Assembly: GCA_963680875.1 (NCBI GenBank)
Contig: OY804589.1
Location: 20,914,413-20,978,412, forward strand
Length of the DNA stretch: 64,000 nt
Reading direction: 5' to 3'
Source: Bathymodiolus brooksi
Lineage: Eukaryota > Mollusca > Bivalvia > Mytilida > Modiolidae
Position numbers and translations under genes: made by a program. This document shows positions 1 to 11,464 of this stretch, in pieces. Under the pieces are notes generated by a model. That model was not told where the DNA came from, ran no database searches, and saw only the letters and a list, made by a program, of their open reading frames with translations. Each line of letters starts with the position of its first letter. Within the stretch, counting starts at the first letter, position 1.

Positions 1-330
1 TTTTTTAAATAATTATTTAGTAAAATATCACATTCTATATTTAGTTAAAATCTAATGAAAATGAAGTAACATATATTGATTTAAGAAGAAAGATTGAAAT
101 AAAGAAAATGTCAAATTTAATGAGAAATGCAGTGATATAGTTGTTGTAATTTAATTTAAATTCTCTGTTCAGACAATGTTCAAAATATTCAGACTCTGTT
201 CAGACTTTTCAAGCAATGTTCAGAATCTGTTCTGACTTTTCAGAAAATGTTCAGAATGTTCAGAATCTGTTCAGAATTTTCAGTCAATGTTCAGAATGGT
301 CAGATTTTTTCGGAATTTCTAGCACAAAAA
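1..330 (+). repeat. TTCTGAACA-type dispersed repeat, copy 1
   Basis: AT-rich module (1-160) followed by short tandem units of TTCAGAATGTTCAGACTCTG type (165-300) and a CTAGCACAAAAACTGGTC-like border near 320-340. The whole arrangement recurs as the reverse complement at 59,900-60,790. Confidence 0.85.
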
Positions 331-1331
331 CTGGTCTATTCATAATTTCTTGACTTTTTAGTGACTGTTGGTATGTATTTCTGCATACTGCACTTCTTAT
401 GCTGTGCAGATCAGTCGTTCCGTACTGACAAATGGATCAATGAAAATTAGTCATCAAATCAGTTCAGCTTTACAAATTAAGATTGGAAAAGCGGTAATTT
501 GATTGGCCAAGCAACGCTCATCTGAATGAGACCCGTTATGTCAGCTACATGATCTTAATGTTAGAACTTTGGGTACAAATTAAAAAAATATTATCAACGT
601 ATGATATCATAAGTGTAATTTTATGACGTTATCTAAAATTACATGACGGTTTAAGTTAAAGATTGAAGAAACTATAAGCATTGAACAGCTACGAATTCAA
701 AGGAAAGGTTTCAAAAAGTTGTACATGTATATGGGGATATTCTGTTTGTGTTTATATTACATAATATTGGATAAATTACAAAATTTTAGGTTACAAATAC
801 TTTCTTTCTATATAACCACTTACCAGCGTTTGATGAACAAACTTTGAAAACCAGTAATAAAATTAGTCCCAACATTTTAATATTTTAGACAGTTCTGCGA
901 CCTTAACACGGAAGTAGATACCTGTTTGCAATTTAAATTCTTGTCTACTAGACCGTACAGTTCCACACAAAATATATACTATATTTAATTGATTATTTGT
1001 TTGCCCTTAGAAAGTATTATAACCAGTTTGTTTATTTAATCGTGTCGCGATCAGGTAATGTTTACGTTTTGTTTCTTTGATGTTGGGTATATCTAATACA
1101 CTTTCTTTGTTGCTTTACTCAGTCAAATGATAAACTATATATCTGGCTGACACCCCTCCGCCCCTCCCCCATTTTTGGTCGTTTAAATGTGTATATTTGT
1201 TATTTTGTAATATTTAACATTTATAGCAATATCACCTCACTCAATGCAACTGACATTTGCTTCATGAATTACAAACTAATTATCTACATGCTTTCTTTGT
1301 CTCATCTGTCATTACATTATAATAGAAAAAT
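331..1331. other. AT-rich non-coding stretch
   Basis: No ORF, RNA gene or repeat recognised, apart from the border of the TTCTGAACA repeat. A C-rich run (CACCCCTCCGCCCCTCCCCC) at about 1,150 is the only compositional mark. Confidence 0.6.
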
Positions 1332-1500
1332 AGGGGCAGTCGTGATCATATAGTAGTTGGATTTAGAACTACTTTATAACCACTAAGGTTGTGAGTTCGA
1401 ATCCCTCTAACGGCGAGGTGTACTCGATACAAAATGATATTCAGTGACTTGCAATAGGTCCGTGGTTAAACACCATAATCCTATTCCTAACCCTAATAGA
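1332..1500 (+). repeat. tRNA-derived SINE family S1, copy
   Basis: Head GTCGTGATCATATAGTAGTT with an A-box-like segment, then GTGAGTTCGAATCCC as B box. The body GAGGTGTACTCGATACAA leads to a TTAAACACCATAATCC tail. Internally shortened. The strand is that of the pol III-type boxes. Confidence 0.82.
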
Positions 1501-2203
1501 AATAAATTGAATACCGTAAATATATATTATATGATCTTCTATTCAGAAGGAATATGTTGGCATTTGTTTACTGATTTATTTTGTCAGATACTAGTACGCT
1601 GACATCTGTCTAATTGGCAAAAAATCCAATCATAGTTACACCCGGTGTCGGACGAATCTGAGCTACAATAAAATCAAGCTACTTTTTGTCATTTGGAATG
1701 AAATTTTCCTAAACCACAGAGTTGTTCCAAATGATAGCCATGACAATTTGCTATCTCAACAATACTTTAAAAATACTATTCCAGTTATTCCCCTTTTGCC
1801 AAGTTCTGATAAATTAATAGAAGTCTAGAAAACAAATACGCCCGCATGATATAAGTCTTTTCCATATACAATTTCTGAATGAAAGGGGGGTGGGTTTGAA
1901 GAAGAGAAGAAGTAAGTGACGAGATCTAATTTTAATCAGATAGATTCATCTCCGAAATGAATATATCAATCTCCTGTTCATTTACATCTGGATAAAAATT
2001 CATTATTTCATTTATTATAATAGACTTACAAATCTAAATACATTCAAGTCTAATAAAAGTTAAATATATATAGATATATGTATATTTGAAAACGAATTTA
2101 AATAAATTGTTATTGTGAAATAGGTAATGCATTTTCTGTTTTCCGACATATTCGAACGTAACAAGAAGGTTAGTTATCATAATAAACAAGTAATACAGAG
2201 TTA

Positions 2204-2475
2204 CGATGGTGTAATGGTTAGCGTAATCGTATCAAGTGCCGTAGATTTACGGGGGTAGATCGTGTGTTCGATAGACATGGGGTCAAACTAAAGACTGTAA
2301 AAGTGATATAAACACATAGTGGTAAAGAATAAAGGCAAGTATTAGTTGGTTCGGAGTCGGTATACTGTGCCAAATGGGACGACATATTCTACGTACATTG
2401 TTGTTCTAATGAGTTAGCACTATTAAAATCCAACTCGGTTGGTTTAGTACAAAGTGGACAGCACCATCTCATAAA
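2204..2475 (+). repeat. tRNA-derived SINE family S2, copy
   Basis: Head ATGGTGTAATGGTTAGCGTA (A-box-like), B box GATCGTGTGTTCGATAGA, then a conserved central domain TGGTTCGGAGTCGGTATA and a tail with ATCCAACTCGGTTGGTTTAG. Similar molluscan V-SINE-like elements are known to me, but the match is not verified. Confidence 0.7.
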
Positions 2476-3289
2476 CAAATGAATATGGTTTTCACACGAT
2501 ATAGCTGAACTAAAAGTCGCTTAAAGTTAAACAACATTCATTCATTTACGTCTTTGAAACGATTCAATCAAATAATCGGTATATTGGTATAAAAATAACA
2601 ACTATGTATTAGGTTCAGGGGCATTTTTTTTCTTAGCTTTATTGAATTTTAGCTGCAAGCTTGCTATAATAGTTCTTAATTTGTGTTTTATTACTCTTTG
2701 TCATTTAATGTTTTTTTGGATTTTCATTCATTTGACTTCAATTCCCACTGATGAGACATATGTTGTTGAAATCCGCATTTGTTTGTTCCGAAATTAATGG
2801 GTCGATGGCACAGTTGGTACATGAACTATTAGTTCCGTGATAGCATCACAGCCCAGTAACTAGCAATTATAAGAAATTGTCATCATATTATATTTTATAT
2901 GAATTAAGAAAATCATTAGATGATCTTGACCTTATTTTCTTGACATTTTCTGTTTTATTATCCTTGCCAATTTACTACATTTTAGATTTGTTGCATTAAA
3001 ATACAGGTTACCTGTGACATTCATCATTAAATCAAATGTTTCAGTAAAGTAAATAGTTCGAAGTTCATGATAAGGTGATAGCTATACAACCCAGATGTTG
3101 TGCTAAAATATTATAAGGACCGCGTTGCATTGCAGACACCTATTAGATATTACATGTATGATCAGAGAGTTCATTATAGTCAGTAGAATAGTAAGCATCT
3201 TGTAGTGTATTAGTATACAAGATGTAGCATTGGAAAAGGAAGAAAACATATGCATTGTCGTGGATTTATTAATTAGTGGAACTGATTAT
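2476..3289. other. Non-coding, possible worn 5' LTR region
   Basis: It precedes the gag start and should contain the 5' LTR and primer site of the gypsy element. I could not find a matching copy after 7,475. A weak tRNA-like phrase, GTCGATGGCACAGTTGGTAC, lies at 2,801-2,820. Confidence 0.4.
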
Positions 3290-3295
3290 TAAACC

Positions 3296-4221
3296 ATGGC
3301 TGCCTCTTTGCCAAATTTTCCAAGTTTCCAGTTCATGAAAACAATGCAGAAATTAGGTGGTCAAAGTGGATTAGCAGACTTGAAAACCTGTTCATTGGAT
3401 TAGACATTAAGGACAAAAAACGACAAAGACCACTTCTATTACATTACGCTGGAGAAGATGTGAATGAAATCTGCGACACTCTTACATACACAGGAGAGAA
3501 CTATGCTACCGCCAAACTGAAATTAAAGGAATACTTTGCTCCAATGAAAAATACGGAATATGAAGTATATAGATTCAGACAAGCCAAACAATCATCTGAT
3601 GAGACAATAGACAGTTTCCATACAAAACTATGACAGTTAGCATTGAACTGTGAGTTTGCTGACACTAGTGAATAAGTGAAATCGCAGATAATTCAAGGTT
3701 GTCACTCTACATGACTAAGACGAAGGGTTCTTCGTGATGACACAGATCTTACATGATTACTTTCTTCTGTACGAGCATTAGAATTGTCCGAAAAGCACGC
3801 CCTGGAAATCGAACAAAGTGACAAAGAATCAGCAAATACAGTGAGAAAATCATACCCAAGACGACGTAATAACCTGCGATATCTGCAGAAACAATCAAAA
3901 TTTGAACCAAAGAAAAAGACAAACTGTAGAAACTGTGGAGGTGAGTTTCCGCATGCAAGTAAGTGTCCAGCACTAGGAAAGACTTGTAACTTTTGTAGAA
4001 AAATGAATCATTTCGCGAAAGTATGCAGATCTAAACGTGGTAGGCAGAACACAAACAATAACGCAAGAGTCCATAATCTTGGCAACAATGAAAGTGAGAT
4101 AGGATACAGTGACACTGCGGATAGTAGCTCTGACGACGATCATGTATTCGGATTAAGGGAAGCAACAGTAAACAAGGTACAGAAAGGTAAACCGAAAATG
4201 ACATTGAAAATCAATAATTAA
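3296..4221 (+). pseudogene. gag remnant of the Ty3/gypsy element
   Basis: Starts ATGGCTGCCTC and reads a gag-like helical region rich in Lys and Glu until stops near 3,630. The last part (3,784-4,221) is open and carries two zinc-knuckle-like motifs, NCRNCGGEFPHASKC and CNFCRKMNHFAKVC; the second is a good CX2CX4HX4C. Acidic Ser/Asp tail. Structural protein for the virus-like particle. Broken. Confidence 0.75.
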
Positions 4222-4224
4222 AAT

Positions 4225-5700
4225 GTGGATTTTCTAATTGACACAGGTCGAGCATTAATATTCTGGATGAGAATACATTCAAGAAAATCGGAAGTAAACC
4301 AAAACTTTCTCACTCCAATACAAGAGTATTCACATATGGATCAAATAAGACTCTAAAATTTCAAGCGACGATTGAGACGGATAGTAAAATAACAACGGCA
4401 ACCATGCATGTAGTAAAAGGAAAACATGGGAATTTATTGTGCTATGATACATCTGTGGAACTAAATATTGTGCCAATAATTGCTTCAGTCTCAAGCAGTA
4501 GTTAAATATTGTGTAATAAATAGAGTGATGTATTCAAAGGAATAGGGAAATTGAAGGATGTCAAAGTGAGAAATTTCATGTTGATGAGAATGGGAAACCC
4601 GTTATTCAACGGAATAGACGTATACCCTTTCATATTCGCAAACAAGTAGAAGCCGAACTCGACAGACATGAACAATAAGATATCATTGACAAGGTAGATG
4701 GACCTACCGCTTGGGTATCCCAACCCGACAAATTCTTTTGAAATTCGTTTGTGTGTAGATATGAGAGAACCGAATAAGGCTATTTTGCGTTCACGTCATA
4801 TTACTCCAACACTGGATGATATGATGTTGGATTTAAATGGTTCTAAAGTGTTTTCGAAGATGGACCTTGGCAATGTATACCATCAACTGGAACTAAGTGA
4901 GGATTCCCGGAACATTACCACATTCACTACGCATGTAGCATTACGTAGATATACACGTCTTAGTTTCGGAGTTTCTTCAGCCGCAGAAATATTCCAAAAC
5001 ACGCTTAGTAATGCACTTGAAGGATTAGATGGAGTAAGGAGCATATCCGATGACAGCATTGTATTTGGAAGGAACCAAGATGAACACAATATGCGACTGT
5101 GTAAATTATTCGGAAAGGAACTTAACATTAAGCAAAGCCAAATGTGAATTTAATAAAGATAAATTGGAATTGCATGGCCACATTATTAGTGCAAACGGGA
5201 TATCAGCCGATCCAAAGAATATAAGTGCAATAAGAAACACCCAGATACCAACAGATGTTGGAGAAGTTCGTAGTGTTTTGGCTATGACGAATTATGTGGG
5301 ACCTTTTATACCAAACTACTCCACCGTGACTGAATCGCTACGTAGGCTAACCAAGCAAGGTACTCAGTGGGAATGGGCAATCGAACATCAGCAATCTTTT
5401 GACAAATTAGAGAACGAGCTTGTTGCTGATCGTGTTATGTCGTATTGTGACCCAAACAAAGAGACAATGTTAATAGTGGATGCAAGTCCAGTAGGATTAG
5501 CAGCGTTGCTAATACAAGAGGGAAAAATAATCGCATATTCTAGCGGAGCGTTAACCGATGTTGAAAGTCGTTATTCGGAAACGGAAAAAAAGGCATTAGC
5601 AATTGTATGGACAATTGCACATTCTCACTTATATCTTTACGGACATTTGTTTGAACTCGTTTCAGATCACCTGCCTCTAGAAACTATATCTAGGGAACGA
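4225..5700 (+). pseudogene. protease - RT - RNase H remnant of the Ty3/gypsy element
   Basis: Protease trace FLIDTG (DTG active site) near 4,230. RT from about 4,700: CVDMREPNKA, then FSKMDLGNVYHQLEL (metal-binding Asp), LSFGVSSAAEIFQ, and SISDDSIVFG as the catalytic DD box. It then shifts frame into RNase H with MLIVDASPVGLAALL, IAYSSGALTDVE and ETEKKALAIVW. The RNase H part is cut at 5,691 by the inserted TIR element and resumes at about 5,980. Confidence 0.82.
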
Positions 5701-5979
5701 CCATTTAACTTGAAGGGTGGGGTTATGTTTTTTTCTAAAAAAATATTCTGATTCCCAATGTTGCTGAAAAAAATATTCTGATTTTGGTGGAGGAAAAAAA
5801 AAATAATCTGATTCAGAGTTTTTGACGTATAACCTAATGTTAAATTCTGGAAAAAAAATTCGCGCTTTGCGTGACAAAAACAATAAATATTCAAACTCTT
5901 GTGATTGCGAAAAAAAAATTCTCAACGGAACAAACTACCATAACCCCCCCCCCCCCTTCAAGTTAAATGGTCGGTCCCT
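5692..5979. mobile_element. Poly-C TIR element, copy 1 (in gypsy RNase H)
   Basis: 288 bp with terminal inverted repeats of about 36 bp: AGGGAACGACCATTTAACTT at the left and its complement, GGTCGGTCCCT, at the right. The right arm contains a run of 14 or more C. Internal A-runs alternate with TCTGATT. It splits the RNase H coding region cleanly. Non-autonomous. Confidence 0.85.
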
Positions 5980-5982
5980 TAA

Positions 5983-7475
5983 CAATTCCAATACAAAAAC
6001 ACCAGCCAGAATTGAGAGATGGAGGATACGGTTACAACAATACAATTCTAAAGTAAAGTACAAACTCGGAATGACGACTGCTGCCGATTTGTCAAGCCAT
6101 CCAATCTATTCAATTTCGGTAACAAGTAAACATTCTCAACAAGCAGAAGAATGTGTTAGATATTTAACCGACAGTGCTGTGCCTAAAGCAATGACCCTAA
6201 ATGAAATAGTTGACCATACACAAAAAGATCCTGACCTTCAAGCCTTTATTACTGCCGTCAAAACAAACAGATGGGAAAAATCGTTTGAAAATAGTGTATT
6301 AAATACCTTCACGAAATTACGCTATGAATTACCACTTGTTCCTGTCAATGATAGTGAAATATTACTACATGATAACAGAATCGCTATACCAAAGGATTTA
6401 CACATGCGTGTAATTGACCTTGCACATGAGGGTCATCAGCATAGAGTAAGAACAAAACAGCCATTACGTGAAAAGGTATATTTCCCAGGAATCGATAAAC
6501 TTGTTGAACAGACTTGTAAGTCATGCATACCTTGCCTGACGTCAACACCAAAGAGTACATTTGAACCGTTACAAATGTCCGAATTACCAAGTAATGTATG
6601 GGAAAAAATAAGCAATGATTTATGTGGACCTTTTCCCAGTGGATACTATTTAATGGTGATTATCGATGAGTATTCGAGATATTCTGTTGTAGAAAGTTTA
6701 TCCAGTTTAACCGAAAAATCTGTAATACCGCATTTAGATAAACATTTTCGATTTTTGGAATACCAAAAGAACTGATAAGTGACAATGGAACGCCGTTTAA
6801 TTCACAAGAATTCCGAAAATTTGCTGATAATATGGGATTTGAGCACAGAAAGATCACACCAGTATGGCCTCGCGCTAACGCGGAAAGTGAACGGTTTATG
6901 AAAACAATAGGAAAGGCAATTCGTGCCGCACATACAGAACATCGTAGTTGGAAACAGGAAATTCATACATTTCTACGCAATTACCGTGCAACTCTTCATG
7001 CAACTACTGATATGTCGCCAGGCGAAATTCTGTTTGGAAGGAAAAGTAATACAAAACTCTCGGACAATTAAATCACCCGAAATACAATACGGAAGAAAGA
7101 CAAAGACAGAAAGCTTAAAATGAAGAAACATTTTGAGAACAAACATTGTGTCAAGCCATCACAATTTAAAGTAGGAGACAGCGTTCTTGTAAAACAAGAA
7201 AAGAAGGATAAGTTAACTCCACCATTCAACCCAACACCGCTAAAAATCAAAGAGAAAAAAGGAAGTATGATAACAACAGCAGATGGACAAAATAAGACGA
7301 TCACTCGCAACTCATCGCATTTCAAGAAAGTTGGTGAATCCATAATGAACGAGGAAGAAAGTGAAGAAATATTAGACGGCAACAATTCAGATACACCGGA
7401 CATAACATTAAGGAGATCGCCAAGAGAACGAAGACCACCTAAATATCTTGATGATTATGTGTGTTCAAAATAGAT
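5983..7475 (+). pseudogene. integrase remnant of the Ty3/gypsy element
   Basis: Resumes with ARIERWRIRLQQYNSKVKYK (connection domain). Integrase zinc motif HEGHQH...CKSCIPC, then ISNDLCGPFP and LMVIIDEYSRY carrying the first catalytic Asp. A stop and frameshift near 6,772 follow, then SDNGTPFNSQEF and NAESERFMKTIGKAI with the second Asp and the Glu. Further on is SPGEILFGRK. After another shift a basic C-terminal region (7,120-7,473) ends RRPPKYLDDYV, typical of integrase tails in this group. Confidence 0.82.
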
Positions 7476-7639
7476 ATATAATTTGAGCTGTGTTTTCAAA
7501 CATAATAATCCTGTGCTCAACTTCATGTCTTTAAGAGGCTTGATGTGTTTTGTGAATTCATGATACAAGTATTTGTTGAGTTTATTTTCACAATCGTAAT
7601 AACATGTAAAAAATCATGTTAAAATTTTACAAAACACTA

Positions 7640-10600
7640 ACCACAACTTTCAGTGGGTTAAATTAGATAAACAATTCTTTGGATTTCAAAAAGACCTATG
7701 TATATGTGTTGTATACTTCCCCCCTGCTATGTCTTCATATACAAAAAGTCTTGATGTAGATATGTTTGCCTGTATTGAAAGTGATATTACCAGGAAGTTT
7801 GGAGATATCAATATTCTAATCTGTGGAGATTGTAATGCAATAATAGGAACTAATCCTGATTATATTTTGCAAGATGACAACACATTTCTTCTTTTATTCC
7901 AATCATATCCAGTTGACCAAAGCATTACAAGACGTAAAAATAGGGATATGAAAATTAAGAGTACTTACAGGGTGACCTACAGGGTAATAATACTTGTTAT
8001 ACACATATCGGTGCAAGTGTGGTTGATTATACTATTGAGTCAGAGAATGCCCTGATAAATATTATATATTTTAAAATATCAGAGTTTAATCCAACTTTGT
8101 CAGATTGTCATTGTTAGCTAGAATGGGAGATGTCTGCAAATTATAGTTTAACTCCTACATCTTGTGAGGAATGTAGTATGCATCCAATACCGTTAAGATA
8201 CATATGGTCAGAAGATTCTACCTCTGCATTTCAAGAAGCATTGTCTTCTAGTGCATTACAATTACAAATTGACCATTTCCTAAGTAAAACAAACATACAC
8301 ATATTAACACTGCAGCGTCTGAACTGGCCAATAGTTTTACTGATGCAGCTGATATCTCTCTTAAAAAGCCTAAAAAAAACCACAAGATTACAACAAAACA
8401 TAGCAAATCGTTTGATAATGATTTGAGATCTAGTAGACACAATTTAATTAATTTTGGGAAAGTATACATAAAAAACCCTAAGGGACGGACCATATAACTT
8501 CCAGGAGTGGTTATGTTTTTTTTTTCTAAATAAATTTTCTGATTCCCAATGCTACTGAAAAAAATATTCTGATTTTGGTGGAGGAAAAAAAAATAATCTG
8601 ATTCAGAGTTTTTGTCATATAACCTAATGTTAAATTCCCCCCAAAAAATATTCTAACTCTCGTGTTGTCCGACACAAAAAACAATACCCCCCCCCCCCCC
8701 ACCTCTGCAAGTTAAATGGTCGGTCCCTATTGATCCCTATGTGAAAAATCATTTGTATCGACTCTCCCGTGAATACAATACAACCAGAAATATTAAATGA
8801 AAAGTATAAAAAAGCCATTTATTACATGAGCTGAAACACTAAATGAAGATAACCCAAACATGTACTGGGAAATGATTAATGAATTACAAGAAAAACAAAC
8901 AGATTCTAATAATAATAATTTATTTCCCCCATCATATAGTTGAAACATTTTCAGAAATTAAATGAGGGGAAGGACCATTTTAAGTCTAGAATAAAAGATT
9001 TAGAAGATAAGCTTAAAAAATTGGAAGGCACACACTGTTGTAATGAGCTTGACTTCCCAATATCTTTGGACGAGATTGCAATTTCAAAATTTAAACTGAA
9101 CAAATCTCCTGGCTTGGATAATGTTACAAACAACATGATCAAATGTAGTCAATCTACACTCTTAAAATGTTTAAAAAAATATTTAATTCTTCTTTGAGCT
9201 TAGGAATATATCCAGAAGCCTGGGCAGAGGGATATATAACACCCCTTTATAAAACAAATGATATTTCGGATCCATGTAACTACTGGGGACTGACTATTAC
9301 AAGTTCCATTGGTAAATTATTTAATCGTATTTCAAATGCACGACTTGATAAATTCTTATTTAAGTACAACGTTATAGACAAGTGTCAAATTGGATTTAGA
9401 AAGAAAGCCAGAACTTCTGATCACATGTTTGTTCTGAAGACCATCATTGATGAGTATTGTGTAGCAGGCAATACAAAGTTATATTCCTGTTTTGTTGATT
9501 TCCAGAAGGCATACGATACTGTAATTCACACTGGTATCAAACTGAAACTTTTAGATATTAGTGTTGGATCTCTTTTTTGTAACATTTTTAAAACATGTAT
9601 TCAGTGAGTAAATCATCTATAAAGGTTAACAATGAAATTTCTGATCGTTTTCTTCTTAAAATATGTGTTAAACAGGGTAATAATCTGAGCCCTGTCTCTT
9701 TAAAAAAATTATTAATGACCTACCAAAATATTTACAGTCTTCCCGTGATGCAGTATTACTAAATGATAGACCAGTGAACTGTCCGATGTATGATTTTGAC
9801 ATAGTTTTGTTATCGACATCTCCTCAGGGTATCCAGAATAAACTAGATATACTGAAGCAATACTGTAATGACTGGTGTTTAACAGTCAATACTAATAAAA
9901 CCAAAGTATTAATTTTTAATAAGGCAGGGAAACATATCAAACACACCTTTAATTTCAATGATACCCAACTTGAATGTGTGAATCGATACATCAGGGTTCT
10001 TTTATTTTGCACAGGACGAACTTTGCAAAAAGCATTAAAAGCCTACTTTAAGTTCTCAAAAGACCTATTGTCACTGAATCAAACAATCAAGACAAATATC
10101 CATGTGTTCGATCATACTATTAAACCAATTCTCTTGTATGACTGTGAAGTGTGGGGCATGTTTAATCCATTCATCTCTAAGTTTAGGAACACTTTATTGA
10201 ACATTAGTAGAATTTTTGACAAACTTCCTGCAGAAAAACTGCATCAAAAGTTCTGTAAATATATACTTGGGGTTCACTCAAAAACAAGCAATGCAGCTGT
10301 GCTGTCAGAATTGGGTAGATTCCCCATATATTTCAACATAGTCAAAGCCCTAGTTAAATATTATTACAGACTAAAAAACATTCAGTCAGATTTTCCAGTT
10401 GTACATGATGCTTCTGAGGAATCTAAGATCCTGTCACTTTCAAGTAAACCCTCATGGTATGCCTCTATAAATTACATATTCGAAATAATCAAGACCTATA
10501 AGTCAGGGAACAATGACAACGTGAATGCTGGTGCTAAATTGGTACAAAATATTTTTTTACATGAGTGGAAACAGAATTTACAGGCACAAGCTAATGGTAA

Positions 10601-11062
10601 ATTATGCTCTTATGTTCTTGTCAAAAGTAATTTTGGGTGTGAAAAATATTTGTCTGTAATAAATAACATTGAAATAAGGAAACAATTTACAAGACTTCTT
10701 TATCAGCACATTCTCTGAAGATTGAGAAAGGTAGGCATCAGGGTATTCCTCGTCATAACAGAAAGATGTCCCAGATGCTCAAGCAATGAAGTTGAAGATG
10801 AATTACATTTTCTTCTACTTGCAGTGCTTTACATAATGAGAGAGAGAGTTTGATCCAATGCATTACTGATAACTGTATAAATTTCATAAAATTATCTAAT
10901 AAGGATAAATTTATTTGGCTAATGAATAATGAAAATAAGGATATCCTGGTTACTTTATGTAGTTTTAAAAAAATAATGAAAGATGTGGTTAATTATTTTT
11001 CACTTTCACATATTGATTGTATCATTGGGCATGTACTGGAGGCTGTATCAGTTCCCATATAG
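7640..11062 (+). mobile_element. Non-LTR retrotransposon (LINE) remnant, jockey/CR1-like
   Basis: Endonuclease part at 7,640-8,055: FGFQKDLCICVVYFPPA and ILICGDCNAIIG. RT part from about 9,080: SPGLDNVTNNMIK, PEAWAEGYITPLYKTND, YWGLTITSSIGKLFNR, CQIGFRKKARTSDH, and CFVDFQKAYDTV (first catalytic Asp). The catalytic box is eroded to YDFDIVLLS. Then come WCLTVNTNKTKVLIFNK and LLYDCEVWGMFNP. A C-terminal CPRCSSNEVEDELHFLL zinc motif is near 10,770. Many stops and frameshifts; interrupted by a poly-C TIR element. Confidence 0.85.
8481..8728. mobile_element. Poly-C TIR element, copy 2 (in LINE remnant)
   Basis: Same family as the element at 5,692: AGGGACGGACCATATAACTT at the left, GGTCGGTCCCT at the right, with a C-run before the right arm. 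It interrupts the LINE remnant, whose reading continues on either side (KVYIKNP before, DPYVKNHLYRLSREYN after). Confidence 0.83.
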
Positions 11063-11129
11063 TGTACATTGTAACTTGTATAATCTTTATACCTGAAACA
11101 TCATTAATGTACTAAACATGTAATTGTAA

Positions 11130-11452
11130 CCACAAACAGGAGAATGTATGTGTGAGTGTATGTATGTATGTGTGTATGTATGTGTATGTGTATGCATTGT
11201 GTGTGTATATGTATGTATATGTATGTGTATATGTGTATTTGTATATATATATATATTTGTATGTATATATGTGTGTCTGTGTGTGTGAATGCGTATGTGT
11301 ATATATGTGTATATGTATGTATGTAGATATGTATATGTGTATGTATATATGTGTGTATGTTTATATGTGTATATATGTGTGTATATATGTTTGTATGTGT
11401 ATGTGTGTATGTATATGTGTGTATATGTGTAAATGCATGTATATATATATAT
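11130..11452. repeat. TATG/TGTA microsatellite
   Basis: About 320 bp of imperfect TATG, TGTA and TG repeats between the LINE remnant and the Penelope-like element. It yields long open frames on both strands (Tyr-Val-Cys-Met or Thr-His-Ile-Tyr rich) that are not genes. Confidence 0.95.
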
Positions 11453-11464
11453 ATTTAAATCTCT

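Larger units (their letters stand above)
3290..7475 (+). mobile_element. Decayed Ty3/gypsy-type LTR retrotransposon
   Basis: Order gag - CCHC knuckles - protease - RT - RNase H - integrase on the plus strand, the Ty3/gypsy order. Several stops and frameshifts break it: TGA and TAA codons in gag near 3,630-3,720, a gap between protease and RT, a shift near 5,100-5,150 and another near 6,770. A 288-bp TIR element sits in RNase H. No matching LTR pair could be recognised at either side. The flanks at 2,900-3,290 and 7,475-7,640 may hold worn LTRs. The LINE remnant starts almost directly after it. Confidence 0.88.

Noticed and set aside
2700..7640. LTR pair around the gypsy element
   Set aside because: I compared 2,700-3,290 with 7,475-7,740 by eye and found no convincing direct repeat.
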